DNA of 64,000 nt from Megalonaias nervosa (GCA_016617855.1 JAECUM010017278.1:62001-126000), one strand, 5' to 3'; counted from the first letter of the stretch, positions 12,210 to 24,455 are shown. Notes: a model not told the origin generated them from the letters alone. A program made the numbers and translations.

Positions 12210-12326
12210 AAAAAGATGTGACTAGGACAGACAGAACTCATAAATTCTTTGAGGGAGAAGGGAATCCTAATTTACAAGTCCTGAATGATATCTTGATGAC
12301 ATACTGCATGTATAATTTCGATCTGG
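12210..12326 (+). CDS. TBC1D15: TBC1D15-like Rab GAP, exon 4 of 9 seen (Arg finger)
   Basis: Completes the IxxDxxR motif: Glu across the splice, then KDVTRTDRT, whose Arg is the GAP arginine finger of TBC proteins. This is followed by FFEGEGNPNLQVLNDILMTY and CMYNFDLG, the conserved helix before the Gln finger. Acceptor TGTTACAG, donor CTGG^GTGAGT. Trailing phase is one base, completed by GT from exon 5 to give Gly. Confidence 0.97.
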
Positions 12327-12385
12327 GTGAGTTATTTTTAATTTTCATACGTGGAAGGGCATTAAAGTTGATGCTGTCTCCCCAG

Positions 12386-12640
12386 TTGTTGTTGTTGTTG
12401 TTGCAGGGTTTAACGCCATTTTTCAGCACAAGATAGGCTATACATGGCGGCCAGTATAACTGGTGGAGGAGAACCCTGGAAAACCCCGGGAAGAACCACT
12501 GACTCACGAGAAGCTACTGGCAGGCTTTCTCATGTACCCACGTTAGCCGAGCCTGAGACTCGAACTCACGCAGACAGAGGTGAGATGGCAGTGATCCGGA
12601 ACAGTGAGCGCTTTAGACCACTCGGCCACTCGGGGGCCCC
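12386..12640 (-). mobile_element. tRNA-headed SINE, minus orientation, 60 bp after exon 4
   Basis: Complete-looking copy read on the minus strand: head GGGGCCCCCGAGTGGCCGAG and TGGTCTAAAGCGCTC, B-box-like GGTTCGAGTCTC in the direction of transcription (positions about 12554-12565), central block with GAAAGCCTGCCAGTAGCTTC, and a tail of CAA repeats at 12386-12403. Approximate target duplication: TGTCTCCCCAG on the left and TGTCTCACAG on the right. Confidence 0.92.
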
Positions 12641-12654
12641 TGTCTCACAGTATT

Positions 12655-12815
12655 CACTTCCATTATAGTTGTCATCATTTCCATTACAGTATAATAATTT
12701 GCATTAAGTCATTCCCATTACAGTTATCATCATTTGCATTAACAAATGTGTAGACATTGCTGTTATAATCATTGTCATTTGCATTAACAAATGTGGAGTC
12801 ATTGCCATTATCATT
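12655..12815. repeat. degenerate tandem repeat rich in CATT/ATTTGCATTA
   Basis: Irregular repeats of TCATTTGCATTAACAAATGT and related segments, about 60 bp period, following the SINE. Confidence 0.6.
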
Positions 12816-13235
12816 TACTTTTAAGATGTAGATCTTTTTTTGCTTTGACAATTTTCTTGTCACTGTTGCATGTATTAGTATGTTTATACATTCTGTGGAG
12901 AAATAAAAGACCATGCTAAAAATAGGTTCCTGACCTATATGCATCAGTGAATTTGTACATCATTTATGTGTATGTAGGTCAGATTCTTGAACACTTGTGA
13001 GATTATGAAAATTGACATTTGCATGAATGTTGAAGACTACTGATAATTCTGTCATACTAAAACTATGCCAGTGTAGCATTTTCACACATCAGTATCTATG
13101 TACATCTTTTATTTTTATCAGCTTTTTAAAACCTTTTTAGATGTTACAACTCCCAGTATATATAACCTATCTCATTATACAGTATTCATCAATAACTTTG
13201 ATACAGAGCAAGATCTGTTCTTATTAATCTTATCA

Positions 13236-13452
13236 CCCAGGGTTTGGGATTTTCTGGGTTTTTCTCAACTGCAACATGACATTGGTACAGTTGTGACCCA
13301 GGATTTGGGATTTTCCAATTTTTTTTCTCAAAAACAACATGACATTGGTAAGGTTGTCACCCATGGTTTGGGATTTTCCAATTTTTTTTCTCAAAAACAA
13401 CATGACATTGGTAGGGTTGTCAACCAGGGTTTGGGATTTTCCATTTGTATGC
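13236..13452. repeat. minisatellite, about 62-bp unit, about 3.5 copies (intron)
   Basis: Unit begins GGTTTGGGATTTTCCAATTT, has a T/C run, then AACAACATGACATTGGTAGG and GTTGTCACCCA. Open frames exist on both strands because of the repeat; I do not regard them as genes. Confidence 0.9.
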
Positions 13453-13554
13453 TCAACCATGACATAACACTGTTAGGAGTGTTACATATGTTCAGTCATA
13501 GATATACATCGTTTGAAGAACACAATCAGATTTGATTCTCTACATTATACTAGA

Positions 13555-14814
13555 TTTTGAAAGAGTATTGACTGAAAGTTACAGATGATCAAATACATGA
13601 GCTAAGGCTTCAGAATCTTACTAACAAAATATAAGACAGAATTCTGAAAGACAACCATAAACATTGTGATCATCAAAGATTAACAGTTACGTTTTTGAGT
13701 TGCATCACATCGCCTTCACACATTCTATGGATAGCCATGAAAAGCCTGTGATGTGTATTCATGTTTGTTGAATAAAGATAATTGAAGTTTTACAATAGGT
13801 GTAGTGTACTGAGATAATCCATAATATAGGAAAATTATATACTATATGACCTGTTTGTCATTCAAGTAACATTTTTAAAAAGGCAAAAGACAGCTAACAT
13901 AGCTACAGTGTAATCAGTTCTAACTGGTAGGATTCATTAGATTACTTTTTGGTAGTTGCTAATAGATACCAATATTTACTAAGCTGCCACTAAAACAACC
14001 TTTTTTATGGAATGTCACTAACAAATGACTAAACTTTACTAACAAAAGACCAAGTCCAAATCATTTTGAAGCTGTTTTGAAATAGCCTGTACAAGTGTAA
14101 AGGAGATCACATGCATGGATGTCATTACACCATGGAGGTCATGTATTCAAACCATAGTGGTCATTGATATTATGGGTAAGTAACCTCAGCATGACAACAA
14201 TATGTTCAGACAGTCATTTCCAAAAATAAATGTGAATGTTTTTTACTTTCTGTCAGTTTTTGGTGAAGCTTTGGAAACTAAAGTAAAACATAATTTTGTT
14301 TCAGTGGCAGTGGATTAAATATTTAAATATTTTTACTTATTTGCAATTATAATGATGTTATCTAGCTACTCCTAGCAGCTAGAAATAATTACAAGATATA
14401 GTTTTCACTGTTCATTTGAAGTCATCTGGCCAAAATAGATGGTCTAATGATCAATAAATCTCATTATCTAAACTTCCTTGGATACACAAAACATTTTAGG
14501 CATTTGCATGAAATATTTAGGTTTATACCAAATCTAGGCAGGTGCTAGAATTTAACAGGCAATCACTGAATGCTGACTTGAAAAATTTGGATATGTGATA
14601 ACTAGTGTACTAGAAAAATAGGGCTGCTTTGTGCAAGTTTCTACTCAGTTGGACTGCTGTTCATCTTTAGTCATTGCCTATCATTGTATTTTATTTTTTA
14701 GTCTCCCATTTGATCTAAAATTTTATTTTGCAAACTATTAATAAAAATTTGATTTGTTGCTAAATTATTCCTTTCTGCAGATTCTTATATTAAACTATTT
14801 TAATCCCTTCCAAT
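13555..14814. other. intronic DNA, nothing recognised
   Basis: AT-rich sequence of the intron between exons 4 and 5 with no array, SINE or coding motif that I can identify. Confidence 0.55.
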
Positions 14815-14957
14815 GTACAACTTCTAAAATACACTACACTAACATTTGTTACACAACCTCAAAAATACACAGCACTAACTGAAGTTACACAAACTGGAAA
14901 ATACACTACAATAACAGAAGTTATACAACCGCTGAATACACTACACTGACAGAAGTT
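14815..14957. repeat. short tandem array, about 33-36-bp unit, 4 copies
   Basis: Unit like AAATACACTACACTAACAGA followed by AGTTACACAAC. Four units, then a fading fifth. Confidence 0.8.
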
Positions 14958-15233
14958 CCTGAACTGACTTTGAAAAGTCAAGAGCAAGCCCCTTGCTTTT
15001 TAGTTGCTGAATATATGCTGTTTTCTTTGAAATAAAAAAGCCATCTAGAATTTTGAGGACTTTGATGAGTTTTAGTAATCAGTTTTCAAAGGCAAAATGT
15101 GCACATTTTGGGAACAGACCAGTACATATAATTTAGAGAAAGCAATAATAGCAGCGAGTTTCAGATCAATGAGTTTCTTCTGTTGTGAAGTTATTGTACA
15201 TATATTTCATTTTTTTCCCATTTTCTCCACCAG

Positions 15234-15334
15234 GTTATGTTCAAGGTATGAGTGACCTTTTGTCCCCCATACTGGTTGTCATGGAGAATGAAGTGGATGC
15301 CTTCTGGTGTTTTGCTGGACTTATGGAGAGGATG
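15234..15334 (+). CDS. TBC1D15: TBC1D15-like Rab GAP, exon 5 of 9 seen (Gln finger)
   Basis: Codes GYVQGMSDLLSPILVVMENE then VDAFWCFAGLMERM. YVQ carries the glutamine finger that, with the Arg finger of exon 4, completes the dual-finger mechanism known for TBC domains. Acceptor CCACCAG, donor ATG^GTGAGT, phase 0 at the end. This segment is close to full identity with the family consensus, as expected for the catalytic core. Confidence 0.98.
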
Positions 15335-15595
15335 GTGAGTGTCATTTAGATTCTTATATTGTATGTTCACAGTTGGCCAGGACTCATATGGATAATGAAA
15401 GAGCAATACAAATCTTTTGGATTGAGAAGTCACCTTTTAAATGCATCTGAGCTATTTCCACTTTGCAGGTTGATTTAAAGATGCTCCTATTGAAACATGA
15501 TTTTGAGTTGTATCTGTTTTACTTCTGCCATAGTTTTTGATCTGAGATCCCTTGTGTTTGAAACAACATGTATAGTTTATAACAGGATACTAGTA

Positions 15596-15656
15596 TGCCC
15601 CATAGATGGGGTATGTAAGACACACCTAGACCCTCATATCAGTCATTTGTAATTAG
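15596..15656. repeat. isolated unit of the 62-bp minisatellite at 16618
   Basis: One unit (ATAGATGGGGTATGTAAGAC, then CACACCTAGACCCTC, then CAGTCATTTGTAATTAG) lies alone here, separated from the main array by about 0.96 kb that includes a decayed transposon fragment. It marks the original left edge of the array. Confidence 0.85.
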
Positions 15657-15889
15657 CAGACCTGCTTAATTCTACAGATTCTCCATATTTTGTATGGATG
15701 AAGCCTGAAAAATTCTCACTTCGGATCTTTTAGACAAGAATATGGAAAATACCAGAATTGGTAAAATCTTATGTCTTAATGTTTCATTCCACTTATAAAA
15801 TTTCTTTTTGTTTAAAAAAATATTTAATCAGCATCAAAGAAGAGCTCATTCATTGGTTCCCGCAAAAACTGTTAAACCATCAGCAGGCA

Positions 15890-16440
15890 TTGAAGGGAGC
15901 AATTGGCAGCTGTTTTTTAAAATGGCGGACCAGCATCGTATGAAAAGAAAATTGGAGGAAGTCAGAAAGTTATGTGCTAGCCAGAAGTTTTTAAAGATTT
16001 ATACCTATATGACCATTAATAAAACATTCTAACAGAGGAGTTCATTATGTTCACTGTGGTGTGGGTATGCATTGGATTTTTCTGTCACACATGGTAGAAG
16101 TGATGTAAATAGACATGTTGAGTGCAAATGCCACAAGGAGTGGGCCAAAATAAAAGACACTAACAAGTCTTTGTCCTCATTCTGTAAAGCACAGTGCTGA
16201 CAGTGAGGAAATACTTATTATCCCTGCTGAAGTGATGATAAATCAGTTTTTGGCTAAGTTAAACTTGCCATTGAAAAGAGGTGATTTGTTAAACAGGATT
16301 TAAAGAAAATGTTTGCAGGTAGCAAAACCGCAGCAGGGAAGGTAAACTATTTAAGAATATAGTTAGAAAAGATAGAGTGATACTGGTTTTAGGAAAAGAC
16401 GTTTCTTTTCTTCGTAAAATAAACAGGTAACTATTATTCT
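15890..16440 (+). pseudogene. decayed BED-finger/hAT-like transposon fragment inside the 62-bp array
   Basis: Plus-strand frames here give DFSVTHGRSDVNRHVECKCH at about 16075-16134, then KEWAKIKDTNKSLSSFCKAQ. After in-frame stops, a further segment near 16302-16345 gives DLKKMFAGSKTAAGK. The order FS-x-HGxxDVxxH, K/S-rich linker, then KMFxxSKxA is the pattern of BED-like proteins related to hAT transposases that are abundant in marine invertebrate genomes (from memory of such families). Many stops and shifts show it is dead. It splits the tandem array (units at 15596 and from 16618). Confidence 0.6.
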
Positions 16441-16617
16441 GTCATTGTAATTAAAGATAAATGTATTTCTGGATAAAGTTTCTTTTTTATTGTTGGATGA
16501 AGTTTTTGTTATTGTTGAACTGTTAGCTTTATAGCTATTCTATTGAAAGCTGTCAAAAACTACAGACAGACTGCTTTTGGACTACTGATGGAGCCAAGAA
16601 GGGTAAACAGGCCTGAA

Positions 16618-19316
16618 TTAGTCATCTGGACCCTCTGATCAGTCATTTGTAATTAGTCACATTCATAGATGGGGTACATTAGGCACACTTAGACCCTCTT
16701 ATCAGTCATTTGTAATTAGTCACATTCATAGATGGGGTACATTAGGCACACTTAGACCCTCTTATCAGTCATTTGTAATTAGTCACATTCGTAGATGGGG
16801 TACATTAGGCACACTTAGACCCTCTTATCAGTCATTTGTAATTAGTCACATTCATAGATGGGGTACATAAGACACGCCCAGACCCTCTTATCAGTCATCT
16901 GTAATTAGTCACATTCATAGATAGGGTATGTTAGGCACATCTAGACCCTCTTATCAGTCATTTGTAATTAGTCACATTCATTGATGGGGTACATAAGACA
17001 CACCTAGACCCTCTTATCAGTCATTTGTAATTAGTCACATTCATAGATGGGGTATATTAGGCACACTTAGACCCTCTTATCAGTCATTTGTAATTAGTCA
17101 CATTCATAGTCACATTCATAGATGGGGTATATTAGGCACACTTAGACCCTCTTATCAGTCATTCGTAATTAGTCACATTCATAATGGGGTACATAAGGCA
17201 CACTTAGACATTCTTATCAGTCATTTGTAATTAGTCATATTCATAGATGGGATACATAAGACACGCCCAGACCCTCTTATCAGTCATTTGTAATTAGTCA
17301 CATTCATAGATGGGATACATAAGACACTCCCAGACCCTCTTATCAGTCATTTGTAATTACTCACATTCATAGATGGGATACATAAGACACGCCCAGACCC
17401 TCTTATCAGTCATTCGTAATTAGTCACATTCATAGATGGGATACATAAGACACGCCCAGACCCTCTTATCAGTCATTTGTAATTAGTCACATTCATATAT
17501 GGGGTACATAAGACACACTTAGACTCTCTTATCAGTCATTCGTAATTAGTCACATTCATAATGGGGTACATAAGGCACACTTAGACATTCTTATCAGTCA
17601 TTTGTAATTAGTCACATTCGTAGATGGGATACATAAGACATGCCCAGATCCTCTTATCAGTCATTTGTAATTAGTCACATTCATAGATGGGATACATAAG
17701 ACACGCCCAGACCCTCTTATCAGTCATTTGTAATTAGTCACACTCATAATGGGGTACATAAGGCACACTTAGACATTCTTATCAGTCATTTGTAATTAGT
17801 CACATTCATAGATGGGATACATAAGACACACCCAGACCCTCTTATCAGTCATTTGTAATTAGTCACATTCATAGATGGGGTACATAAGACACACTTAGAC
17901 CCTCTTATCAGTCATTCGTAATTAGTCACATTCATAATGGGGTACATAAGGTACACTTAGACATTCTTATCAGTCATTTGTAATTAGTCACATTCGTAGA
18001 TGGGATACATAAGACATGCCCAGACCCTCTTATCAGTCATTTGTAATTAGTCACAGTCATAGATGGGATACATAAGACACGCCCAGACCCTCTTATCAGT
18101 CATTTGTAATTAGTCACATTCATAGATGGGGTACATAAGACACACTTAGACCCTCTTATCAGTCATTTGTAATTAGTCACATTCATAATGGGGTACATAA
18201 GGCACACTTAGACATTCTTATCAGTCATTTGTAATTAGTCACATTCATAGATGGGATACATAAGACACGCCCAGACCCTCTTATCAGTCATTTGTAATTA
18301 GTCACATTCATAATGGGGTACATAAGGCACACTTAGACATTCTTATCAGTCATTTGTAATTAGTCACATTCATAGATGGGATACATAAGACACACCCAGA
18401 CCCTCTTATCAGTCATTTGTAATTAGTCACATTCATAGATGGGGTACATAAGACACACTTAGACCCTCTTATCAGTCATTCGTAATTAGTCACATTCATA
18501 ATGGGGTACATAAGGCACACTTAGACCTTCTTATCAGTCATTTGTAATTAGTCACATTCATAGATGAGATACATAAGACACGTCCAGACCCTCTTATCAG
18601 TCATTTGTAATTAGTCACATTCATATATGGGGTACATAAAACACACTTAGACCCTCTTATCAGTCATTCGTAATTAGTCACAATCATAATGGGGTACATA
18701 AGGCACACTTAGACATTCTTATCAGTCATTTGTAATTAGTCACATTCATAGATGGGATACATAAGACACGCCCAGACCCTCTTATCAGTCATTTGTAATT
18801 AGTCACATTCATATATGGGGTACATAAGACACACTTAGACCCTCTTATCAGTCATTCGTAATTAGTTACATTCATAATGGGGTACATAGTGCACACTTAG
18901 ACATTCTTATCAGTCATTTGTAATTACTCACATTCATAGATGGGGTACTTAAGGCACATCTAGACCCTCTTATCAGTCATTTGTAATTAGTCACATTCAT
19001 AGATATGGTACATGAAGCACACTTAGACACACTTATCACTTATTTGTAATTAGTCACATTCATAGATGGGGTATGTAAGGCACACTTAGACTGTCTTATC
19101 AGTCATTTGTAAATAGTCACATTCATAGATGGGGTACATAAAGCACACTTAGACCCTTTTATCAGTGATTTGTAATTAGTCACATTCATAGATGGGGTAC
19201 ATAAAGCACACTTAGACCCTTTTATCAGTGATTTGTAATTAGTCACATTCATAGATGGGGTATGTAAGGCACATCTAGACCCTCTTGTCAGTCATTTGTA
19301 ATTAGTCACATTTGCA
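16618..19316. repeat. 2.7-kb minisatellite, about 62-bp unit, about 43 copies, with higher-order pattern
   Basis: Unit: CAGTCATTTGTAATTAGTCA, then CATTCATAGATGGGGTACAT, then AAGACACACTTAGACCCTCTTAT. Three main variants are visible: GATGGGATACATAAGACACG with CCCAGACCCTC; ATATGGGG or GATGGGGTACATAAGACACA with CTTAGACCCTC; and ATAATGGGGTACATAAGGCA with ACTTAGACATTC. Between about 17160 and 18950 they follow one another in a recurring order. It is the longest array of the window and lies in the intron between exons 5 and 6. Confidence 0.96.
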
Positions 19317-20649
19317 ACTGTGTTAATGAACATAATTAACAGCTTAGCCCATTCAGAATCATCCATTACCTTGCATGTTTTATGATTCAAGGTGACTTGA
19401 TAAAACAGGATTAATTGGCGTAGGTTATCATTAAACTTCTTGCTTTATTCCAAAGACAATGTGTTCAAATACCCAGATATGTGTACAGTCATCGGTAAGG
19501 TCACTACAAGATATTCCAAATAGGACAACTTTTTTTCTTGATTAGAATGAACAGCATATATTGGTTCGAACTAGGCATAAAGAAACTGTTGAGTGAAAAT
19601 GTTACAGGGAAACAATTAAATGAATAATAAGTAATTTGGGTATTTTTTCCAACTCTCCCATGAAAATAGGGACTTAAAAATTTCTTCAGGAGATGTACAG
19701 CTGTTGCTTTGATTACCATAGTTTTCACCATTATTTGGAACAGACCTTTTCATGATAAGGTGAAAAAGGTCATTAAAAAAAACAAACATTTTACAATAAA
19801 TGTACACTACTATAATTTTCTTTCTGTTAACCACACAAAATACCATTGTTATTTTAAATCAATATACATATGTGAGATGAAAATTATAACCGCACAAAAT
19901 ACCATTATTATCTTAAATCAATATACATATATGAGATGAAAATTATATTTTTACTTCACTTTGACTCCAATTCTTTATACACTCTCTTCTCCAATTTTTA
20001 TCCTGAGGAGAAGTAACTTCTCCCATTTGTCTGAAATTTAATTGAAATATTCTTGTTGTCAGGAAAATTAAGGCTAAGTCAGCCTCTAACAGTAATCAGA
20101 CTTGCTGATTTTATGTCAGTAATATTTCTGGCTGTCAAGTTGCCCTTTCTGCAATGGAAAAACCCTTGTCCAGCCAGACGTAACATCCTCCTGTTCTAAA
20201 ATATTCTTAGAACATGTACATTGACCCCATCAGACACCATATCATAGGCCTGTGTGCAGTATTCTCTCTTCATTATATTCACAATGACATTTTCTCAGCA
20301 GTGGAAAATTCTTGCTGGATGACAAAAATACCTTTTGGCAATGGTTTATTAGTGTTTAGGACTTTATATATTTATGTTCCATTTGATTAGCAAACAGTAT
20401 TCCTCAGTCCATTGATTATCAGATGTAGTACAGAGTGATAATTTTCCATGTTTTTGGTCATGAGAAGCCTTGTATCCTCCCTACCCATTGTAGGTTCAGG
20501 AATTAACTTGTAATAAAACAAAAAATTCTAATGGCTCATCAGATTCACTTGAATTTTATCCCTCTATATGTTTTGACTTTGTATGTGTTTTCATTTAGTG
20601 TGGGGGTACGTGTTTTCATTGTCATTAATGTTGTTTACAGCAGTGTACA
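19317..20649. other. intronic DNA with one short duplication
   Basis: AT-rich intron. A segment of about 57 bp (AAAATACCATTATTATCTTA, then AATCAATATACATATATGAG) occurs twice at about 19829-19940. Nothing else recognised. Confidence 0.6.
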
Positions 20650-20912
20650 TTATGAACACTTTAATCTCCTAGTCACATTAGTAGAGACTACACAGTCTGC
20701 TTTATTAAAGGTTTAATCTCCTAGTCACGTTAGTAGAGGATACACAATGTGTATTATTAACAGTTTAATCTCCTGGTCACATTAGTAGAGATTGCAGGAT
20801 GTGCATTATTAACAGTTTAATCTCCTAACCACATTAGTAGAGATTGCTTGATGTACATTATTAACAGTTTAATCTCCTAGCCACATTATTAGTAGAGATT
20901 ATACATTCCTCC
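20650..20912. repeat. minisatellite, about 53-bp unit, about 5 copies (intron)
   Basis: Unit like TTTAATCTCCTAGTCACATT then AGTAGAGATTACACAATGTG and CATTATTAACAG. Ends about 125 bp before exon 6. Confidence 0.9.
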
Positions 20913-21038
20913 ATTCATTATTTAGTGATTATGGCATAAGGTTTTTCTTATTTATGTGGGGGGGGGTAAATGTGTGGAGGGCAGCATGCCCTATGGAATT
21001 CTGTGACTATAGCAACTTTGTTCATGTGTTGATTGCAG

Positions 21039-21138
21039 TGTCATAACTTTGAGATGGATCAAGGTGGAATGAAGGCACAACTGGCAGAGATTCACAAGCT
21101 GATGCAGTTTACTGACCCAGAACTGTGTAATTATCTTG
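21039..21138 (+). CDS. TBC1D15: TBC1D15-like Rab GAP, exon 6 of 9 seen
   Basis: Codes CHNFEMDQGGMKAQLAEIHK then LMQFTDPELCNYL, a helical part of the TBC domain. Acceptor GATTGCAG; donor CTTG^GTGAGT leaves one base, completed by AG of exon 7 to Glu. The last bases of this exon and its donor form the start of the tandem repeat that follows. Confidence 0.96.
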
Positions 21139-21458
21139 GTGAGTCAATCATACTCATTACCTATTAACAAAATTTACCTTATCTTGGTGAGTCAGTCATA
21201 CTCTGTACCTATTCCAAAATTTACTTTATCTTGGTGAGTAAATCATACTCATTACCTATTACAAAATTTACTTGGTGAGTCTGTCTTACTCATTACCTAT
21301 TCCAAAATTTACTTTATCTTGGTGAGTCAATCATACTCAATACCTATTCCAAAAGTTACTTTATCATGGTGAGTCAGTCATACTCAATACCTATTATAAA
21401 ATTTACTTTATCTTATTGAGTCAATCATACTCAGTACCTATTACCAAATTTACTGTAA
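21130..21458. repeat. tandem array whose unit contains the exon 6 splice donor, 7 units of about 47 bp
   Basis: Unit: TTATCTTGGTGAGTCAATCA then TACTCATTACCTATTACAAA and ATTTAC. The first unit overlaps the last bases of exon 6 and the true donor (GT at 21139). Copies of GGTGAGT recur with GT at 21187, 21234, 21275, 21322 and 21369; the seventh unit has lost it (TTATTGAGT). Apart from one shorter unit, spacing is 47-48 bp. Confidence 0.97.
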
Positions 21459-21849
21459 TTTATTGCAGACATCATCTTACTAATATGGGTTTGCATGATG
21501 TGACACATTCTTGTAACCATTTAGAGGGTGGAACAGTATAATTCAGTCCAGCTGCTCTTAAGCAAGTGCTCCATTTTAATTGTTTCCCAGAATGAGACAT
21601 TGACACTTGGGTGCTTGGTAACATAATTATGGTCTGAAGCAAATCACTAATGTGATTGTGCATTGTGATGCAGCATGTATTTAGCTCACCTGGCTATCAG
21701 ACTAGGTGAGATTGTGGTATGGCACTTCATTTGTTGTCCTTCCATCATCATTTTGTCTACATTTGCTTATTACCATTCTGATCCAGTTTGGATCAGACAT
21801 GGAATATAGGTTTGTATATTCAGGATTTCAGACAAGGTTGAATATGTTA
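21459..21849. other. intronic DNA, nothing recognised
   Basis: Intron between exons 6 and 7. No tandem pattern or coding motif visible in this stretch. Confidence 0.5.
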
Positions 21850-22735
21850 TTGAGTGTGTCTTGCATAGTATTGAGGTGATATTACATCTGATTGATTGAG
21901 CTTCTTTACAAAACCATATTTCTGACTGGATAACTTATGGAATTAAGATTTCAAAAGAAATAAGGCATTGCATGAGATGCATGCTTATTGATGAGATGGT
22001 CTAACTTTTGTAAGAATGGCTGAGATTGTTACTACATTGTTTCTGTTCTGTTTATATTTTAACTTGGCAAATGAACTCAAATCATCAAGATTTTGTGTGG
22101 GTACAGTTATAAGCAAGATCTACATATGTTTGAGGTGATCATGCATTTGATCAGCTGAGTTTGTGAGCAGTTTGGCAGCTCTATTTCTGATCAGAATTTT
22201 ATCAAACATGGTAAATAGGTCAAGATCATTTACATATCCAATAATTTTTATTATGAGCAAGATCAGCACGTATTAATGAGGTGACCTTGCATCTGTATTT
22301 CTTAGCTTCTTACCACTCAAAATAAATTGTTTCCTACCCGGTCTTAATAAAACTTAAATAGGCTGATATTATGAAGATGTTGGTGAATCTATTATGAGCA
22401 AAATCTGTGCATATGAAAGAGATGATCTTGGATCTGATTGGCTGAGTTTTCTGCCACTCTAGAGACTGTGATTTTGGTAGGACTTGGATCAAAGTTTGTA
22501 GATGGACTTGTATGCTCAAGATCTCTATTGAGTACAGTCATGAGCAAGATCCACACATATTAATGACCTGATTTTGAATTAGATTAGCTGAACTTAACAA
22601 CACTGCAGTAACTATATTTCTGATCAGATATTGATCAAACTTTTTAAATAGTCTTATATTGGATGAACTTATGAGCAAAATATAAACACATTAATGAGGT
22701 AATCTTTTATCTGATTGGCTGAGCTTGTTACCACA
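21850..22735. repeat. diverged tandem repeat, about 145-bp unit, about 6 copies
   Basis: Recurring landmarks in the same order: GAGCAAGATC, CACATATTAATGAGGTGA, a CTTGCATCTGATTGGCTGAG-like segment, then CCACT and TTTCTGATCAGA. Units are only loosely alike, so this is an old array. It runs into the 39-bp array that follows. Confidence 0.75.
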
Positions 22736-23350
22736 TCATCCTTTAGATAAGTTCAAGATCTCAAATGTTCTGTATCATCCTTTAGAAGAGATCAAGATCT
22801 CAAGTGTTCCACATCATCCTTTAGAAGAGTTCAGGATCTCAAGTGTTCCACATCATCCTTTAGAAGAGTTCAGGATCTCAAGTGTTCTGTATTATCCTTT
22901 AGAAGAGTTTAAGATCTCAAGTGTTCTGCATCATCCTTTAGAAGAGTTCAGGATCTCAAGTGTTCCACATCATCCTTTAGAAGAGATCAAGATCTCAAGT
23001 GTTCTGTATCATCCTTTAGAAGAGTGTAAGATCTCAAGTGTTCTGCATCATCCTTTAGAAGAGTTCAAGATCTCAAGTGTTCTGTATTATCCTTTAGAAG
23101 AGTTCAGGATCTCAAGTGTTCTGTATCATCCTTTAGAAGAGTTCAGGATCTCAAGTGTTCCATATCATCCTTTAGAAGAGATCAAGACCTCAAATTTTTC
23201 ACATTATCCTTTAGAAGAATTCAGGATTTCAGGTGTTCCATATCATCCTGTAGAAAAGTTCAGGAGTTTAGTTAGAAGAGTTTAGGCTGTCAAGTGTTCC
23301 ATATTATGCTTTAGAGGAGTACAGGATCTGAAGTGTTCCACATCATCCTT
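22728..23350. repeat. minisatellite, 39-bp unit, about 16 copies (intron)
   Basis: Unit: CATCATCCTTTAGAAGAGTT then CAGGATCTCAAGTGTTCCA. The period is 3 x 13, so an open frame of 186 codons with a 13-residue repeat (HHPLEEFRISSVP) runs through it on the plus strand. No splice logic joins it to the flanking TBC exons, and the last units degenerate and break the frame. Confidence 0.93.
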
Positions 23351-23363
23351 TAGAAGGGTTCAG

Positions 23364-24059
23364 ATGTTTTATATTGGGTATAGCAACATTTACCTACAAA
23401 TTGTAAACTCACAGATGCTTTATATTGGGTATTTAAAATTTGTGCTTCATGACAACAAGTACCCCACAAATAGTAAATTCACGGGAACTTATCGTGTGCT
23501 TGTCTTGAGCGGGGTATATTGTGTTGTGGCATTGGCCATACATCCATATGTTTGAAAGTCCATTCATTAGTATTTGGTTGTCCAGTATATAATTTGTCAG
23601 TTGATGGAGGGGTTTTCATGAAAATTTGCTCAAGTACATACGTGATTAGGTAGTGTATCACATTCTGTAACCAGGACCGTGCCTCATGTACAAGGTAATA
23701 TCAAGGAAAAATGTGATTCTGTGACTTGCTTCTTTGTCCAGAGTGTGACTTTTGGTCACTATGTGGGTTCAGGGATGTGGAATCAGCCCAATGCTCATTC
23801 CTACACATTGTAAGAAGCAACCAATTCAGGCAGCCTTGTTACCCTGAGATTCATCCCATGATGATATTCACACTGAGATTGGCTTGGATGTTTTAACAGA
23901 GTGTGGTTTATATAATATTTTATATTTGAAACATTTTATCTCATTTTGCTTTAGTCTTTATCTTTGTATAACATCTTCAGCACTATTTGGCCAGGATTGC
24001 ATGCCATTAAAATCTGTTCAGACATGTATTTTTGGAACTTTTCAGCCAATAAAGATATT
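23364..24059. other. intronic DNA, nothing recognised
   Basis: No recognisable gene. A short direct duplication (TTTATATTGGGTAT about 23367 and 23419) lies at its start. Confidence 0.5.
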
Positions 24060-24455
24060 TTAATCAAACTTGTGCCAATCAGATATATACAAGACCTAAA
24101 AAATCAGCCCATTATGTATGTATGTATGCAAGGCTTGAAAATTCAGCAAATCTTGGATATATATAAGACTTGAAAAATCAGCCAATCTTGGATATATACA
24201 AGACTTGGAAATTAGTCAATCTTGGATATATATAAGACTTGAAAATTCAGCCAATCATGGATATATACAAGACTTGAACATTCAGCCAATCTTGGATATG
24301 TACAAGACTTGAAAATTCAGCCAATCATGGATATATACAAGGCTTGAAAATTCAGCCAATCATGGATATATGCAAGGCTTGATAATTCAGCCAATCTTGT
24401 GTATATGGAAGGCTTGAAAATTCAGCCAATCATGTATGTATGAAGGCTTGAAAAT
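24060..24455. repeat. minisatellite, about 35-bp unit, about 9 copies (intron)
   Basis: Unit like GGATATATACAAGACTTGAA then AATTCAGCCAATCTT. Units vary by small indels. Confidence 0.88.

Noticed and set aside
16618..19316. CRISPR-like array
   Set aside because: The whole unit is repeated with no unique spacers; the context is a eukaryotic intron.
22725..23285. 186-codon plus-strand frame with a 13-residue repeat as a real protein
   Set aside because: It coincides with a 39-bp minisatellite in an intron; the frame is open because the period is divisible by three, and the edge units break it.
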